From assembly GCF_025370775.1 (NCBI RefSeq), contig NZ_JAMXEX010000018.1:20263-84262 (forward strand): a stretch of 64,000 nucleotides of DNA. The letters run 5' to 3'. The translations under genes and the position numbers were made by a program. The DNA comes from Ancylothrix sp. D3o (GTDB taxonomy: Bacteria > Cyanobacteriota > Cyanobacteriia > Cyanobacteriales > Oscillatoriaceae). Below, piece after piece: positions 38,850-47,759 of the stretch. The notes under the pieces were generated by a model. That model was given only the letters and a program-made list of their open reading frames with translations, ran no database searches and was not told the DNA's origin. The number at the start of each line of letters is the position of its first letter. Within the stretch, counting starts at the first letter, position 1.

Positions 38850-38985
38850 TCAAGTTTAGAAGTTAGCGGCTTTAAATTATTTCCGCATCCAAGATCACTC
38901 CTAAAGCAAACAAAATTCCCCACCTCCAACAATGAAGAGGGAAAAGGCGCTAATCTTTTTCAACGCTGCACTTGCTCGCTCCGGG
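38850..38985 (-). promoter_or_regulatory. Probable c-di-AMP riboswitch (ydaO-yuaA type) in the leader of the M23 gene
   Basis: Read on the minus strand, the leader contains GATTAGCGCC, then TTGTTGGAGGTGGGGAAT, TTTAGGAGTGATCTTGGATG, and GCCGCTAACTTCTAAACTTG. These match, in order, the cyanobacterial ydaO consensus as I know it: the GGAG..GGGGGAA core, the GGGTGA(A)TC repeat and the GCTAACTTCG tail. A hairpin, GCTCC-GGAGC at about 38816-38837, lies between it and the start codon and could be the expression platform. ydaO riboswitches commonly precede cell-wall hydrolase genes. The outer boundaries are approximate. Confidence 0.72.
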
Positions 38986-39142
38986 TAATTTTATTTGAGA
39001 TTTTAAATATTTAATTTTTGATAGCAAAAACCTTATGGATAAAGGAAAGCAGCCCCGCATTTGTAGCCAATATTGCGTGATAAAAATATAAAAGTCTGAG
39101 ACGGTTCGCTATAATGCAAAACAACCAGCCACCTTTAAAACC

Positions 39143-39898
39143 ATGAACCGCAGTATTAGTAAAATTTGTAACAAAAAACTCCTTTATAAACCGCTGCAAG
39201 CATTTATTTTAGGGTTGTGCATAGCCACCGGCACCTCTGTTATGGCTCAACTGCTGCCGGTCAAAGGCAACCTTATTAACCTCAATTCCCGCGAAGGCGA
39301 ACAATTACTCCTAGAAAGCAAAGCCAGAACCGATTATTTACCCCTCAGCCTGCAATTTGTCACCCAAGATAACCTAGCATATTGCGGCGTTGCCAGTATC
39401 GTAATGGTATTAAATGCCTTAGAAATTCCCGCACCCGAATCACCCGAATACGGCAAATTTCGACTTTTTACTCAAGAAAACTTTTTTAATAACGAAAAAA
39501 CCCGCCAAGTCGTCGAGCCGCAAGTCGTTGCGCGTAAAGGCATGACCCTCGACCAACTCAGTCAACTCATAGAAACTTATGCAGTTAAAGTGCAAGTTTA
39601 TCACGCCGGCAACAGCAGTTTAGAAGAATTCCGTAAACTAGCCGTGCAGAATTTAGAACAACCAGGGAATTTTATTTTAGTCAATTATTTACGCAGCAGC
39701 CTAGGTCAAGAAACAGGCGGTCATATCTCCCCCATTGGCGCATACAATGAAAAAACAGACCGATTTTTAATCTTTGATGTATCCCGTTATAAATATCCCC
39801 CCATCTGGGTTAGCACCTCTGATCTATGGCAATCGATGAATACCCTAGACTCAGATTCCGGCAAAACGCGAGGATTTGTCTTAATAAACCCCCAGTAA
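39143..39898 (+). CDS. Phytochelatin synthase-like protein
   Basis: A 251-residue papain-fold enzyme with a signal-like hydrophobic N-terminus (about 17-35). The catalytic triad is visible: Cys81 in AYCGVAS, His194 in GGHISPIGAYN and Asp212 in FDVSRYKYPPIWV. It resembles the prokaryotic half-size enzyme known from Nostoc (alr0975), which mainly hydrolyses glutathione to gamma-glutamylcysteine and makes phytochelatin poorly. The putative signal peptide suggests periplasmic action. A role in glutathione turnover or metal stress is likely. Confidence 0.87.
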   Translation: MNRSISKICNKKLLYKPLQAFILGLCIATGTSVMAQLLPVKGNLINLNSREGEQLLLESKARTDYLPLSLQFVTQDNLAYCGVASIVMVLNALEIPAPESPEYGKFRLFTQENFFNNEKTRQVVEPQVVARKGMTLDQLSQLIETYAVKVQVYHAGNSSLEEFRKLAVQNLEQPGNFILVNYLRSSLGQETGGHISPIGAYNEKTDRFLIFDVSRYKYPPIWVSTSDLWQSMNTLDSDSGKTRGFVLINPQ

Positions 39899-40165
39899 TC
39901 GCCTTTCACTTTGAGGAAATTTTTTGTTTTTTTTCCCAAAAAAATTATTTTCTTTTTTAAATAAATTGGCCGATTCATGCCCATTATAAAAGCCAATAAC
40001 TCATAAATTGTTAAAAGAAAAATCCCCATTTATCTACATGAAAATGGGTGAGGAGAAGGGGTATTTATTTATATGAATGAAAGAAAAAAGGACTTACGCT
40101 TTGTGTGAAAAAATCTTGACACTACTGATACTCTGCGAGGTAAAATTGCGTAAGCCCCGCAAAAT

Positions 40166-40477
40166 TTAGCGATAGTCAGAGCGGACTACATCGGGGTCGC
40201 GTTCAGTGGTGTAGCGGGTCGGTTCTTTGCGACGAGCCAAACCAGCCAAACCCAAAAGACCTAACAAGCCCAACCAACCCCAATCAAAATCATTATCGCG
40301 GGTTGTATCAGTGGTTCTGACATCATCGGTGCGGTAATTGGGAGACGTGGTAGTGGTGGTATCAGTCCCAGAAGGAGTGTTTGTTTGAGCAGAAGCGGGT
40401 AAAGTAGCGGGCAATACAGCTAAACTAGCTGCGACTACACTGGCGCCCAAAAGATTGCGGATTGAAGAACGTTTCAT
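40166..40477 (-). CDS. WGxxGxxG-type small exported protein
   Basis: A 103-residue protein with a signal peptide (about 1-30, cleavage near PASA-QT). The middle is Thr/Asp-rich and disordered. The C-terminus has DWGWLGLLGLLGLAGLARRK, the WGxxGxxG sorting-type signal: short Gly/Leu-rich helix and basic end. It probably remains in the membrane through this helix. Function unknown. Confidence 0.78.
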   Translation of the reverse strand: MKRSSIRNLLGASVVAASLAVLPATLPASAQTNTPSGTDTTTTTSPNYRTDDVRTTDTTRDNDFDWGWLGLLGLLGLAGLARRKEPTRYTTERDPDVVRSDYR

Positions 40478-40713
40478 AATTTATTTTCCTCTCGTGTTTT
40501 TTCTAATTTATCGATTCTGGCTATTAAAGAAATCAACCTGCGGGTATAAACTGAGAGTTGATTGAACGTTAACTTCAGAAATAGAAAAGTTTTTTTGATC
40601 ATCAAAACCTTTGCGTAGGCTGTTTGTGCGCTCTGGTGGTTCTTGCAAAGCTTTTTAATAGTAAAAATTTGAACCAAATTAATCTAAAAGTCACCATTCC
40701 ATCAAAAATTTTC

Positions 40714-41238
40714 TCACTCTTGAGAGAGAGAATCAGCAAAATCAGCTTGAAGTTGAGCAGCCACTCGCTCACCAAATTCGGCATCTGTATTAGCCAAACT
40801 CAGCATTTGGAAATACTCCTGTTTCGTTAAACCATATTGCTCAATAATAACGAAAGCCATAGCTTGCACTGAGGCCACAGTTTCGGCTGCTATTTCTGGT
40901 TGGGGCCGGCCTTGCTCAACCGTTGTTTCTGCGGTTGACCATTGCGAAATCTGGCTTTCCACAAGCCCCAACACTTGTACATAAGCACGCACAAACTGAC
41001 TGACTTTTTCCGAGGGAATGCTCGCAGCATCCAAACTTCGCTCCATCCCCCCTTGATCAGAACTACTAGGCAAAGGCACAGCCAAAGCCACCGGCGTCAA
41101 AATCGCGCTACATATAGCCATAACCAGCAAAAATAAGATCAATCTGCGTTCTGGGCACCGGCCACAACACCACCAGAACAGCCATAAGCAGGGCCAAACA
41201 AAATAACATGACATAAAATAAAGTGCGGAAAAAATCAA
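40714..41238 (-). CDS. DUF4168 protein, probably exported
   Basis: Up to 174 residues. The C-terminal domain (about 75-170) fits DUF4168: VSQFVRAYVQVLGLVE, then FVIIEQYGLTKQEYFQMLSLANTDAEFGERVAAQL. A hydrophobic signal segment (LILFLLVMAICSAILTPVALA) precedes it. The 5' end is unclear: the frame opens at a TTG (41238), with ATGs at 41214 and 41121, and no start has a strong ribosome-binding site. Role unknown; DUF4168 proteins occur widely in cyanobacteria and proteobacteria. Confidence 0.75.
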   Translation of the reverse strand: MIFSALYFMSCYFVWPCLWLFWWCCGRCPERRLILFLLVMAICSAILTPVALAVPLPSSSDQGGMERSLDAASIPSEKVSQFVRAYVQVLGLVESQISQWSTAETTVEQGRPQPEIAAETVASVQAMAFVIIEQYGLTKQEYFQMLSLANTDAEFGERVAAQLQADFADSLSQE

Positions 41239-41391
41239 GCCTTCTGAAATCCAAACAATTGTGAGATAAAAAATGCCAACGACTGCCGATTGGCCTCAAC
41301 TCTAATGTGGGAAAATTAACAATCGCTCCTAGAAATTTTTGCTTAGAGACAATCAAAAATACTAAGATATAGGTAAATCTACAGAGTTGGA

Positions 41392-41718
41392 ATGACTATG
41401 GCTGGCGGCGAGTCTCAGACCCAAGATTCCCTTTCCCTGCGAGAGTTGCAAGTGGTTGAACTGGTAGCTGCTGGCTTGAGTAATCAACAGATTGCCGAGC
41501 AGCTAGAAATCAGTAAACGCACAGTGGATAACCATATTAGCAATATTCTCAACAAAACTAAGTCCCAAAACCGGGTGGCCCTCGTGCGCTGGGCTTTGCA
41601 GTCGGGTAAAGTTTGCATTAATGAGGTAAATTGCTGTATTCTGCCTCTGCCAACCAATAATGGTAACAGTGAGCCGGTACAACAGGATACACCTCAAGAG
41701 GATCACGAAGATCACTAG
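41392..41718 (+). CDS. LuxR-type (GerE family) small DNA-binding regulator
   Basis: A 108-residue protein that is almost only a LuxR-type helix-turn-helix (about 14-75): LSLRELQVVELVAAGLSN, IAEQLEISKRTVDNHISNIL. There is no receiver domain; the C-terminal 30 residues are acidic and low-complexity. The DUF4168 gene is divergent, and a 99-residue gene follows after 12 nt. It may control one of these. Start ATG 41392 or 41398. Confidence 0.85.
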   Translation: MTMAGGESQTQDSLSLRELQVVELVAAGLSNQQIAEQLEISKRTVDNHISNILNKTKSQNRVALVRWALQSGKVCINEVNCCILPLPTNNGNSEPVQQDTPQEDHEDH

Positions 41719-41730
41719 GAGAAATTCAGC

Positions 41731-42030
41731 ATGGGAGAACAGCTAATCAAAACTCCACCCGAAACAAAGCTGCGCGATCAAATACGCTGGCACAAACTTC
41801 CCTTGGCAGTATATCGGGAAATCGCAGCCCACTTGCGTCAAGTCCAAGGCGTGGATACTGGCTTATTGCCGGTTCCCCCTGGAGAACCCTTTGAGAGCGA
41901 TCAAAGTCAAGTCGGCGGTTTATGGGTAGAGTATCCCCAAACCATTGCCCCTAGTGAACGTAATTTAATGGATCGGATTTTGGCTTACTATAACAATCGC
42001 TATGGTTCATTTGAACGTTTAAGCGTTTAA
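41731..42030 (+). CDS. Unrecognised 99-residue protein between a LuxR regulator and hisS
   Basis: Soluble, no signal peptide. The N-terminal half is basic and amphipathic (LRDQIRWHKLPLAVYREIAAHL), and the C-terminal part has WVEYPQTIAPSE. An AGGAG site 9 nt before ATG supports translation. It lies 12 nt after the LuxR gene and 45 nt before hisS, so a three-gene transcript is likely. I do not recognise a family. Confidence 0.75.
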   Translation: MGEQLIKTPPETKLRDQIRWHKLPLAVYREIAAHLRQVQGVDTGLLPVPPGEPFESDQSQVGGLWVEYPQTIAPSERNLMDRILAYYNNRYGSFERLSV

Positions 42031-42075
42031 ATTTCCCCGCAACTTTTTAATTTTGTAAGAGTTTGTAAAAATTTA

Positions 42076-43353
42076 ATGGGCGCAATTCAAGCATTACGAG
42101 GAACGCGGGATATCTTACCCGATGAAATAGCCTATTGGCAGCGCACAGAAGCCACTGCTAGAGATATTTTAGGCCGCTGCGGTTATCGGGAAATTCGCAC
42201 GCCAATTTTTGAAGAAACAGCCTTGTTTGAACGCGGAATTGGCGAAGCAACTGATGTAGTCGGCAAGGAAATGTACACCTTTAAAGACCGGGGTGAGCGC
42301 TCTAATACCTTGCGTCCCGAAGGTACTGCCGGTGTGGTTCGTTCCTATATCGAAAATAAGCTGTTTGGACAAGGTGGCGTACAGCGTTTGTGGTACACCG
42401 GCCCCATGTTTCGCTACGAACGTCCCCAGGCCGGTCGTCAGCGTCAATTTCATCAAATTGGCGTTGAAGTATTAGGCAGTGCTGACCCCCGTGCTGATGT
42501 AGAAGTCATTGCCATTGCCACCAATTTACTCCAAACATTAGGCTTAAAAAACTTAAATCTTGCCTTAAATTCTGTCGGCAATCGCCACGATAGACAGCAA
42601 TACCGCCAAGCCTTGATAGACTATTTAACACCGTTTAAAGACGAGTTAGATACGGATTCCCAAGACCGGCTCACTCGTAATCCTTTGCGAATTTTAGACA
42701 GCAAAGATAAACGCACCCAAGAAATTGCTATCAATGCACCCAGTATCTTAAATTATTTGGGAGAAGACTCACGCCGGCACTTTGATAAAGTTCAACAACT
42801 TTTAACAGATTTAGGCATTTCCTACGCCTTAAATCCCCGTTTAGTGAGAGGTTTAGATTACTATACCCACACCGCTTTTGAAATTCAATCCGATGATTTA
42901 GGCGCTCAGGCAACTGTTTGCGGTGGGGGCCGGTATGATGGTTTAGTGGCAGAATTAGGCGGCCCCGAAACACCGGCAGTCGGTTGGGCAATTGGTTTAG
43001 AACGCTTAACAATTTTGTTGCAACAAATTCAACAAACTCCCCAAGCTTCCATTGATTTCTATATCGTTTCTAAGGGCGAAAAAGCCGAAGATAATGCGTT
43101 AATTTTGGCACAAAACCTACGTCAAAATAGCTTTAGTGTCGAGTTAGATTTAAGCGGCAGTGCCTTTGGCAAACAATTTAAACGAGCAGACCGAAGTGGG
43201 GCGATAGCTTGTTTGGTTCTGGGAGATGAGGAAGCTGTTAATAAAACAGTTCAGTTGAAATGGCTAAAAACTGGAGAACAAAGCGCCATTTCTCAAGCAG
43301 AATTGTTAGCCAATGTGGAAGAATTAAAGAGCCGGTTGCAGGCTGCCAAATAG
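42076..43353 (+). CDS. hisS: Histidine--tRNA ligase
   Basis: A 425-residue class II synthetase. Motif 1 is near residues 50-70, motif 2 is MFRYERPQAGRQRQFHQIGVE, and the histidine-specific loops read LVRGLDYYTHTAFE and GGGRYDGLV. Motif 3 is VGWAIGLERL. The C-terminal anticodon-binding domain covers about 320-425. Length is normal. A probable terminator follows. Confidence 0.97.
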   Translation: MGAIQALRGTRDILPDEIAYWQRTEATARDILGRCGYREIRTPIFEETALFERGIGEATDVVGKEMYTFKDRGERSNTLRPEGTAGVVRSYIENKLFGQGGVQRLWYTGPMFRYERPQAGRQRQFHQIGVEVLGSADPRADVEVIAIATNLLQTLGLKNLNLALNSVGNRHDRQQYRQALIDYLTPFKDELDTDSQDRLTRNPLRILDSKDKRTQEIAINAPSILNYLGEDSRRHFDKVQQLLTDLGISYALNPRLVRGLDYYTHTAFEIQSDDLGAQATVCGGGRYDGLVAELGGPETPAVGWAIGLERLTILLQQIQQTPQASIDFYIVSKGEKAEDNALILAQNLRQNSFSVELDLSGSAFGKQFKRADRSGAIACLVLGDEEAVNKTVQLKWLKTGEQSAISQAELLANVEELKSRLQAAK

Positions 43354-43360
43354 CTTTTTG

Positions 43361-43396
43361 AGAAGGGACAAGGGCACACTACCCTGTCTCTTCTTT
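43361..43396 (+). terminator. Probable hisS terminator
   Basis: AGAAGGGACAAGGG pairs imperfectly with CCCTGTCTCTTCT around a 7-nt loop, directly past the hisS stop; the T-run is short. Confidence 0.5.
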
Positions 43397-43480
43397 GAAG
43401 CCACCTATGCAAATTATCTTCAATGCCTTAACAAAGTATTATATTAAGCCAGACATTAGATATTTTTTTGAGGTTTACCT

Positions 43481-44461
43481 ATGACACCGGCAGAATTACT
43501 GCAACTTATTCAACAAGCTGCTAAAGATAAACGAACCCATCTTGACCTTTCCGATCAAAAATTGACCCAGCTACCACCAGAAATTGGCACTCTGACAAGA
43601 TTACAAGAATTATCTATAACCGGCAATCCCTTAAGTGAAATCCCGCCAGAAATAGGCAATCTAGTAAATTCAAAAAAAATTGATTTCAGTTTCAATGAAC
43701 TCACAACACTGCCATCAGAAATTGGTTTAATTAATTTAACAGAACTCCACCTCACCTATAATAGCCTAACAAGAATACCGGCGGAAATTGGCAACCTTAA
43801 AAACTTGACAAAACTTGACATTAGTGGTAATCAATTGGCAGAATTACCAGCAGAAATTGGCAACCTTGTTAATTTAAAGATATTAGATATCAGGGATAAT
43901 CAACTGCAAGAATTGCCCACAGAAATTGGAAAACTAAGAAACCTAGAGAAGCTTTATCTATCGCGTAATCAACTCAAGGAACTGCCGGCATCTATTGGCA
44001 ATCTTACTAATCTCAAAATTTTAGATGTGGGCAAAAACTATCTCACATCTATACCCTCCGAACTTGGTAATCTTGTTAATTTAAATAAGTTATTTATTTG
44101 GAACAATAAGCTAACATCTTTGCCGCCGACTATCGCCAATTTGGCAAATTTGATAGTCTTGGATATTCCTGGTAATGAATTTGTAAAACTACCCTCCGAA
44201 GTTGGCAGACTTATTAACCTGAGAGAGTTAAACTTGTCTAACAATAAATTAAAAGCTTTGCCCCTAGAGATTGCCAATCTCACCAATTTAACGCACTTAT
44301 CTCTGGCAGGCAATGAATTGACGGCAGTGCCCCTAGAAATTAGCAAACTGACTAACCTTCAGGTGTTAATTTTGAGCGAAAATCAAGAAAAGCAGTTGCC
44401 GGTGGAAATTGTCAAAGAAGGAACCCAAGGAATTTTAGCTTATCTTCAAAAACGAGAATAA
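43481..44461 (+). CDS. Leucine-rich repeat protein
   Basis: A 326-residue protein made almost entirely of about 12 LRR units of 23 residues, LPxEIGNLxNLxxLxxxxNxL, of the plant-type/Roc-like cytosolic class. There is no signal peptide and no Roc/COR GTPase domain, unlike many cyanobacterial relatives. The N-terminal 25 residues form a short helix and the last 30 (GTQGILAYLQKRE) a cap. It is probably a protein-interaction scaffold. Confidence 0.88.
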   Translation: MTPAELLQLIQQAAKDKRTHLDLSDQKLTQLPPEIGTLTRLQELSITGNPLSEIPPEIGNLVNSKKIDFSFNELTTLPSEIGLINLTELHLTYNSLTRIPAEIGNLKNLTKLDISGNQLAELPAEIGNLVNLKILDIRDNQLQELPTEIGKLRNLEKLYLSRNQLKELPASIGNLTNLKILDVGKNYLTSIPSELGNLVNLNKLFIWNNKLTSLPPTIANLANLIVLDIPGNEFVKLPSEVGRLINLRELNLSNNKLKALPLEIANLTNLTHLSLAGNELTAVPLEISKLTNLQVLILSENQEKQLPVEIVKEGTQGILAYLQKRE

Positions 44462-44785
44462 AGGCTAGGGGCGACACTTGTACAGTTTGGCAGTTCTAAA
44501 ACACACTTTATAAAGTCGGGTTTTGGTCGTTGCCAAGCATAATCAAACCCCTAGAGAAAATAGCAAACTTTCTAAATTAATAATTGATAACTCGCTGAAA
44601 TAATGGAGAAATAAGCGCAGCCAAAAGTTATATAAAATTAAAGATCCTCAAAATTACGAGAAGCTTGACAATTAAACATTCTGCCCAGAACAGAAACTTA
44701 GAAAAACTATGGCAAACTTGACAGATTGCGTTAAACTACACAATAGAAACTGGTTGCAACCGGCCCCCACTATCGCGCCGAAAAT
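44462..44785. other. Intergenic region without a recognisable feature
   Basis: 324 nt, AT-rich, with no tRNA signature, coding frame or strong hairpin noticed. Probably the promoter region of the downstream proline-rich protein gene. Confidence 0.5.
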
Positions 44786-46774
44786 ATGGAATCCTGGGAA
44801 TTTTTAATCCAAAAACAAGGTGATCGAACCTGGCTGCCCCTAGAATCACCCGAAGTCGAAATTTTAGAAGGCCGGTATCGAGTTGTGGCCCGTTGTAACC
44901 GGCCAAACGAAAACATCGAAATAACGGTAAGCCACGAAACCACCGACGAAATACCCCCAAAACGTCGGTTACAAAAACGTAGCCGCACAACCAACGCAGA
45001 AGGCTTAATAGTGGTATTGCCTTACACTCGCCTCAAACCGGGGATCTGGGAACTACATTGCACCGACATCGATATCATATCCAACACCGCCGGCAACCAC
45101 TGGACTCGCAGCGTGCTACTCGAAGTCTTACCCGTTGATGAAGAATCAATTCCCCTAACGCCCGATGGCGGACAGGTTGAGGCTGAGATGCCTAGTTTGG
45201 GCGACCTTGAGAAGCAAGGAAACATCGTAGAGAATATTAAGGCGGAGTCATCACTAGGGGAAGTTAAGCAAACGCCTCAACAAGAGGACGACAAAAGATT
45301 TATCAGCGCTACACCTAATCAGCAAGACACCCAAACGCCCCCTAGAAACGCCTCAGCCTCTTTGCAACCCAAAGAGCAAAAATTGCAACTTAGCCTTGAT
45401 CGCACAACGTATATGAGCGGTCAAGGACAGTCGGTCATAGTAAGCGGCAAAATCTTAGCGGAAACAGACGAACCCCTTAGCGGATGTCAACTACAAATCG
45501 AACTCAGAGATCCGCAAACAAGCCGCATCCTTGCCGAAGTCCGTCTCGATATTCGTGAAACAGTAGCCCCCATCCCCTTTTCCTGTGCGCTGAATGTTCC
45601 ACCAGATTCCCAGACTAGGCTAATTTTAGGAGAAGTAAAGCTCTATTCCGACACCGCTACCGCTACACCCACCGACAGCAAACCCTTCACCATCACCGCC
45701 GATCTCGGAGACTTATTCGATGAGATCGTAGAACAACTAAACGATCAAGAATTTGTTGATCTTTCTTCAGAACCCTTTGAAAAAAAATTAGGAGAAGTCC
45801 TAGACCAATCGTATCAAGAACTGCTAGAAACCATCGACCGAAACCAGCCGGTAAAATTTGAACCGGCTTCTAACACCGTCTTACCTCCCCTGCTGCATAA
45901 ACCCAACCCCACAAAAGCGACCACAAAACCCCTCGATCTGCCTTCCCTGCCTGCTCCGGGGTCATCTCCTCAGCCTCGTAAAACTCCGCCCTCATCTCCA
46001 CCCCAACCAGCCGAAGAATCCCCATCCCAGGGGCCGGTCGAACAGGAACAAGAAGAAACCAGCCAAGAAATCGCCCCAACATCCGAAACCTTCACCCCAG
46101 AACCGGCCAACGCCGAAACCGAAACACCCGTTCTATCACCTGTAGATGAAGCCTTCCAATCGCTCAATCTGCCGGATCGGTTTTGGTCACGCTTAAACGC
46201 CCTCGCCACCGACGAAGAACTAACAGAACTGCTCAAAGCCGACTTACCGGCACCGGCGCCACAACAACCAAACTCCGAAACCGAAATCCCCAGCCGGCCA
46301 AAAACCGCCCAAGAATGGGACTATCAAGAATTCGTCATCGAAGACGAGCCAACAGCCCCAGCCCCTAAGAAGCCCCAACCGGCAGAAAAGGAAGAAGAAC
46401 CAGTCTTTACCTTAGCCAAAGACGAAGAAGTGCCGGTGCCGGTTTTAGAACTGCCGAAAGATCCTTTAATAGCCGGTCGTACCGTCAAGGTTAAAATCCG
46501 GCTTCCAGACATCCAACCTCGAATTTACGTCAAAGTTTGGCTCCAAGACCGCTCAGCCAGACTTATCCTTGACGGCCCTTACTGGGTAACAGACTTCACC
46601 CCCAGTATATGGGGAGGGAAAGAGGGAACTGTCCAACTGATCATCCCGTACGGCAGCTTTGAAATACAATTTGAAGCAATATCAATGGAAATGCACACCC
46701 AAAGGGAAAGCTACAAAATCTCAATTTCCCGCGAAGTCACCCCGCCCTCACCACCATCATTACCCCTAGAGTAA
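44786..46774 (+). CDS. Large proline/glutamate-rich cyanobacterial protein of unknown function
   Basis: A 662-residue soluble protein. Residues 1-110 form a compact domain opening with MESWEFLIQKQGDRTWLPLE. Residues about 205-310 look like an immunoglobulin-like or A-macroglobulin-type beta domain (TYMSGQGQSVIVSGKI). Residues about 385-535 are disordered and rich in Pro, Glu and Thr. The last 110 residues form a second conserved domain (PLIAGRTVKVKIRLPDIQPRIYVKVWLQD). No membrane segment. Base composition matches the neighbours. I know similar cyanobacterial proteins only as hypothetical. Confidence 0.82.
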   Translation: MESWEFLIQKQGDRTWLPLESPEVEILEGRYRVVARCNRPNENIEITVSHETTDEIPPKRRLQKRSRTTNAEGLIVVLPYTRLKPGIWELHCTDIDIISNTAGNHWTRSVLLEVLPVDEESIPLTPDGGQVEAEMPSLGDLEKQGNIVENIKAESSLGEVKQTPQQEDDKRFISATPNQQDTQTPPRNASASLQPKEQKLQLSLDRTTYMSGQGQSVIVSGKILAETDEPLSGCQLQIELRDPQTSRILAEVRLDIRETVAPIPFSCALNVPPDSQTRLILGEVKLYSDTATATPTDSKPFTITADLGDLFDEIVEQLNDQEFVDLSSEPFEKKLGEVLDQSYQELLETIDRNQPVKFEPASNTVLPPLLHKPNPTKATTKPLDLPSLPAPGSSPQPRKTPPSSPPQPAEESPSQGPVEQEQEETSQEIAPTSETFTPEPANAETETPVLSPVDEAFQSLNLPDRFWSRLNALATDEELTELLKADLPAPAPQQPNSETEIPSRPKTAQEWDYQEFVIEDEPTAPAPKKPQPAEKEEEPVFTLAKDEEVPVPVLELPKDPLIAGRTVKVKIRLPDIQPRIYVKVWLQDRSARLILDGPYWVTDFTPSIWGGKEGTVQLIIPYGSFEIQFEAISMEMHTQRESYKISISREVTPPSPPSLPLE

Positions 46775-46810
46775 TTTTTTGTGACACAGAGGGCATCAAT
46801 CTCTGGATAA

Positions 46811-46845
46811 AAAAAACCGCCTTACTTTTAAGCAGGCGGTTTTTG
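46811..46845. terminator. Bidirectional terminator between the proline-rich gene and psbJ
   Basis: AAAAACCGCC (46812-46821) and GGCGGTTTTT (46835-46844) form a perfect 10-bp stem with T-runs on both strands, between convergent genes. It lies 20 nt past the psbJ stop. Confidence 0.9.
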
Positions 46846-46863
46846 AATGATATTCGGGCTTTT

Positions 46864-46989
46864 CTACAGAGAAGAACCCAAACCAGCGTAGGCACCGTAA
46901 AAGAAAATACCTACCAAAGTGATCACACCAAGGCCGGCAACAGTTGCAACCACCCACAAAGGAATTCTGCCAGATTGAAAAGAGTTCAC
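46864..46989 (-). CDS. psbJ: Photosystem II reaction centre protein J
   Basis: A 41-residue protein with a GTG start at 46989, preceded by AGAGGT. It reads [20 protein letters not shown] and continues to [15 protein letters not shown], the PsbJ signature. It has one transmembrane helix and sits near the plastoquinone channel of PSII, affecting electron flow on the acceptor side. It is the last gene of the psbEFLJ operon. Confidence 0.95.
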   Translation of the reverse strand: MNSFQSGRIPLWVVATVAGLGVITLVGIFFYGAYAGLGSSL

Positions 46990-47055
46990 TATTCTTACCT
47001 CTTGTTTGAAAAATTCACAAAACCCGATAAACGGGTTTAAAAGCTTAACTTCCTG

Positions 47056-47178
47056 TTAGTTAAAGAAATAACTAGAAAACAGGATACCCAAAGTAAAAAC
47101 CATCAAAAGACCCAGATAAAGAGAGGTGCGGTTTAACTCAACCGGCTGATTATTTGGGTTAGGACTACGAGTTGGCAT
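47056..47178 (-). CDS. psbL: Photosystem II reaction centre protein L
   Basis: A 40-residue single-helix protein: [20 protein letters not shown], then the membrane helix ending SSYFFN. PsbL lies at the dimer interface and is needed for stable PSII and Q-A function. It lies 9 nt after psbF. Confidence 0.96.
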   Translation of the reverse strand: MPTRSPNPNNQPVELNRTSLYLGLLMVFTLGILFSSYFFN

Positions 47179-47187
47179 CTGTTTCTC

Positions 47188-47322
47188 CTATCGTTGGATA
47201 AATTGCATGGCGGCAATAGCGCCTAAAAAGAAAATTGTCGGAACACCCAGAGTGTGAACTGCCAACCAGCGGACAGTAAAAATAGGATAAGAAATGGGTT
47301 CGTTGGCTCTATTGCTTGTCAT
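47188..47322 (-). CDS. psbF: Cytochrome b559 beta subunit
   Basis: A 44-residue single-helix protein. His23 in RWLAVHTLG is the heme ligand shared with PsbE. AGGAGAAT precedes the ATG. It starts 20 nt after psbE. Confidence 0.97.
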   Translation of the reverse strand: MTSNRANEPISYPIFTVRWLAVHTLGVPTIFFLGAIAAMQFIQR

Positions 47323-47342
47323 GGTCTTATTCTCCTAAGACG

Positions 47343-47591
47343 CTATTTAATAAATTGCTCAATTTGTTGTTTTGACTCAAAGCGGTCTTGAACAATGGGT
47401 AATTCTTGACGGGTTTGAGTGAAATATTCATCAGGACGCGGTGTGCCAAAGGCATCGTAAGCTAAACCTGTGCTTACAAAGAGCCAGCCAGCGATAAACA
47501 GCATCGGAATAGTGATGCTGTGAATAACCCAGTAACGGATACTGGTAATAATATCGGAAAAAGGACGCTCACCTGTAGATCCGCCAGCCAT
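47343..47591 (-). CDS. psbE: Cytochrome b559 alpha subunit
   Basis: An 82-residue protein from the ATG at 47591; a GGGAGGAA site lies just upstream, and the longer TTG-initiated frame would run through that site. His24 in [11 protein letters not shown] is the heme ligand, paired with PsbF. PsbE is required for PSII assembly. First gene of the psbEFLJ operon, downstream of ycf48 in the same direction. Confidence 0.97.
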   Translation of the reverse strand: MAGGSTGERPFSDIITSIRYWVIHSITIPMLFIAGWLFVSTGLAYDAFGTPRPDEYFTQTRQELPIVQDRFESKQQIEQFIK

Positions 47592-47632
47592 GTAGTTTCC
47601 TCCCAAAGACGACAGCGAAAAACTTAATCTAT

Positions 47633-47661
47633 ATGATACGAAACTTCAACGTTTCTAACAA
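47633..47661 (-). promoter_or_regulatory. Probable psbEFLJ promoter
   Basis: On the minus strand, a -35 TTGTTA (47656-47661) and a -10 TATCAT (47633-47638) are 17 nt apart. The start site would be near 47626, leaving a leader of about 35 nt before psbE. The spacer contains a small GAAAC/GTTTC inverted repeat. Confidence 0.5.
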
Positions 47662-47759
47662 GCGTCAACTACTTATTTTTTGAACTTTTTTGCTTTTTTG
47701 GTGGTTGAACGCGAGCCAAAGTGGAAGCCGGTTTTTATACCGGCCTCTGTTTTTTGAGG

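Noticed and set aside
47727..47744. GCCGGT/ACCGGC hairpin between psbE and ycf48 as a terminator
   Set aside because: The T-run is on the wrong side for the minus-strand ycf48 transcript, and no plus-strand gene needs it; left uncalled.
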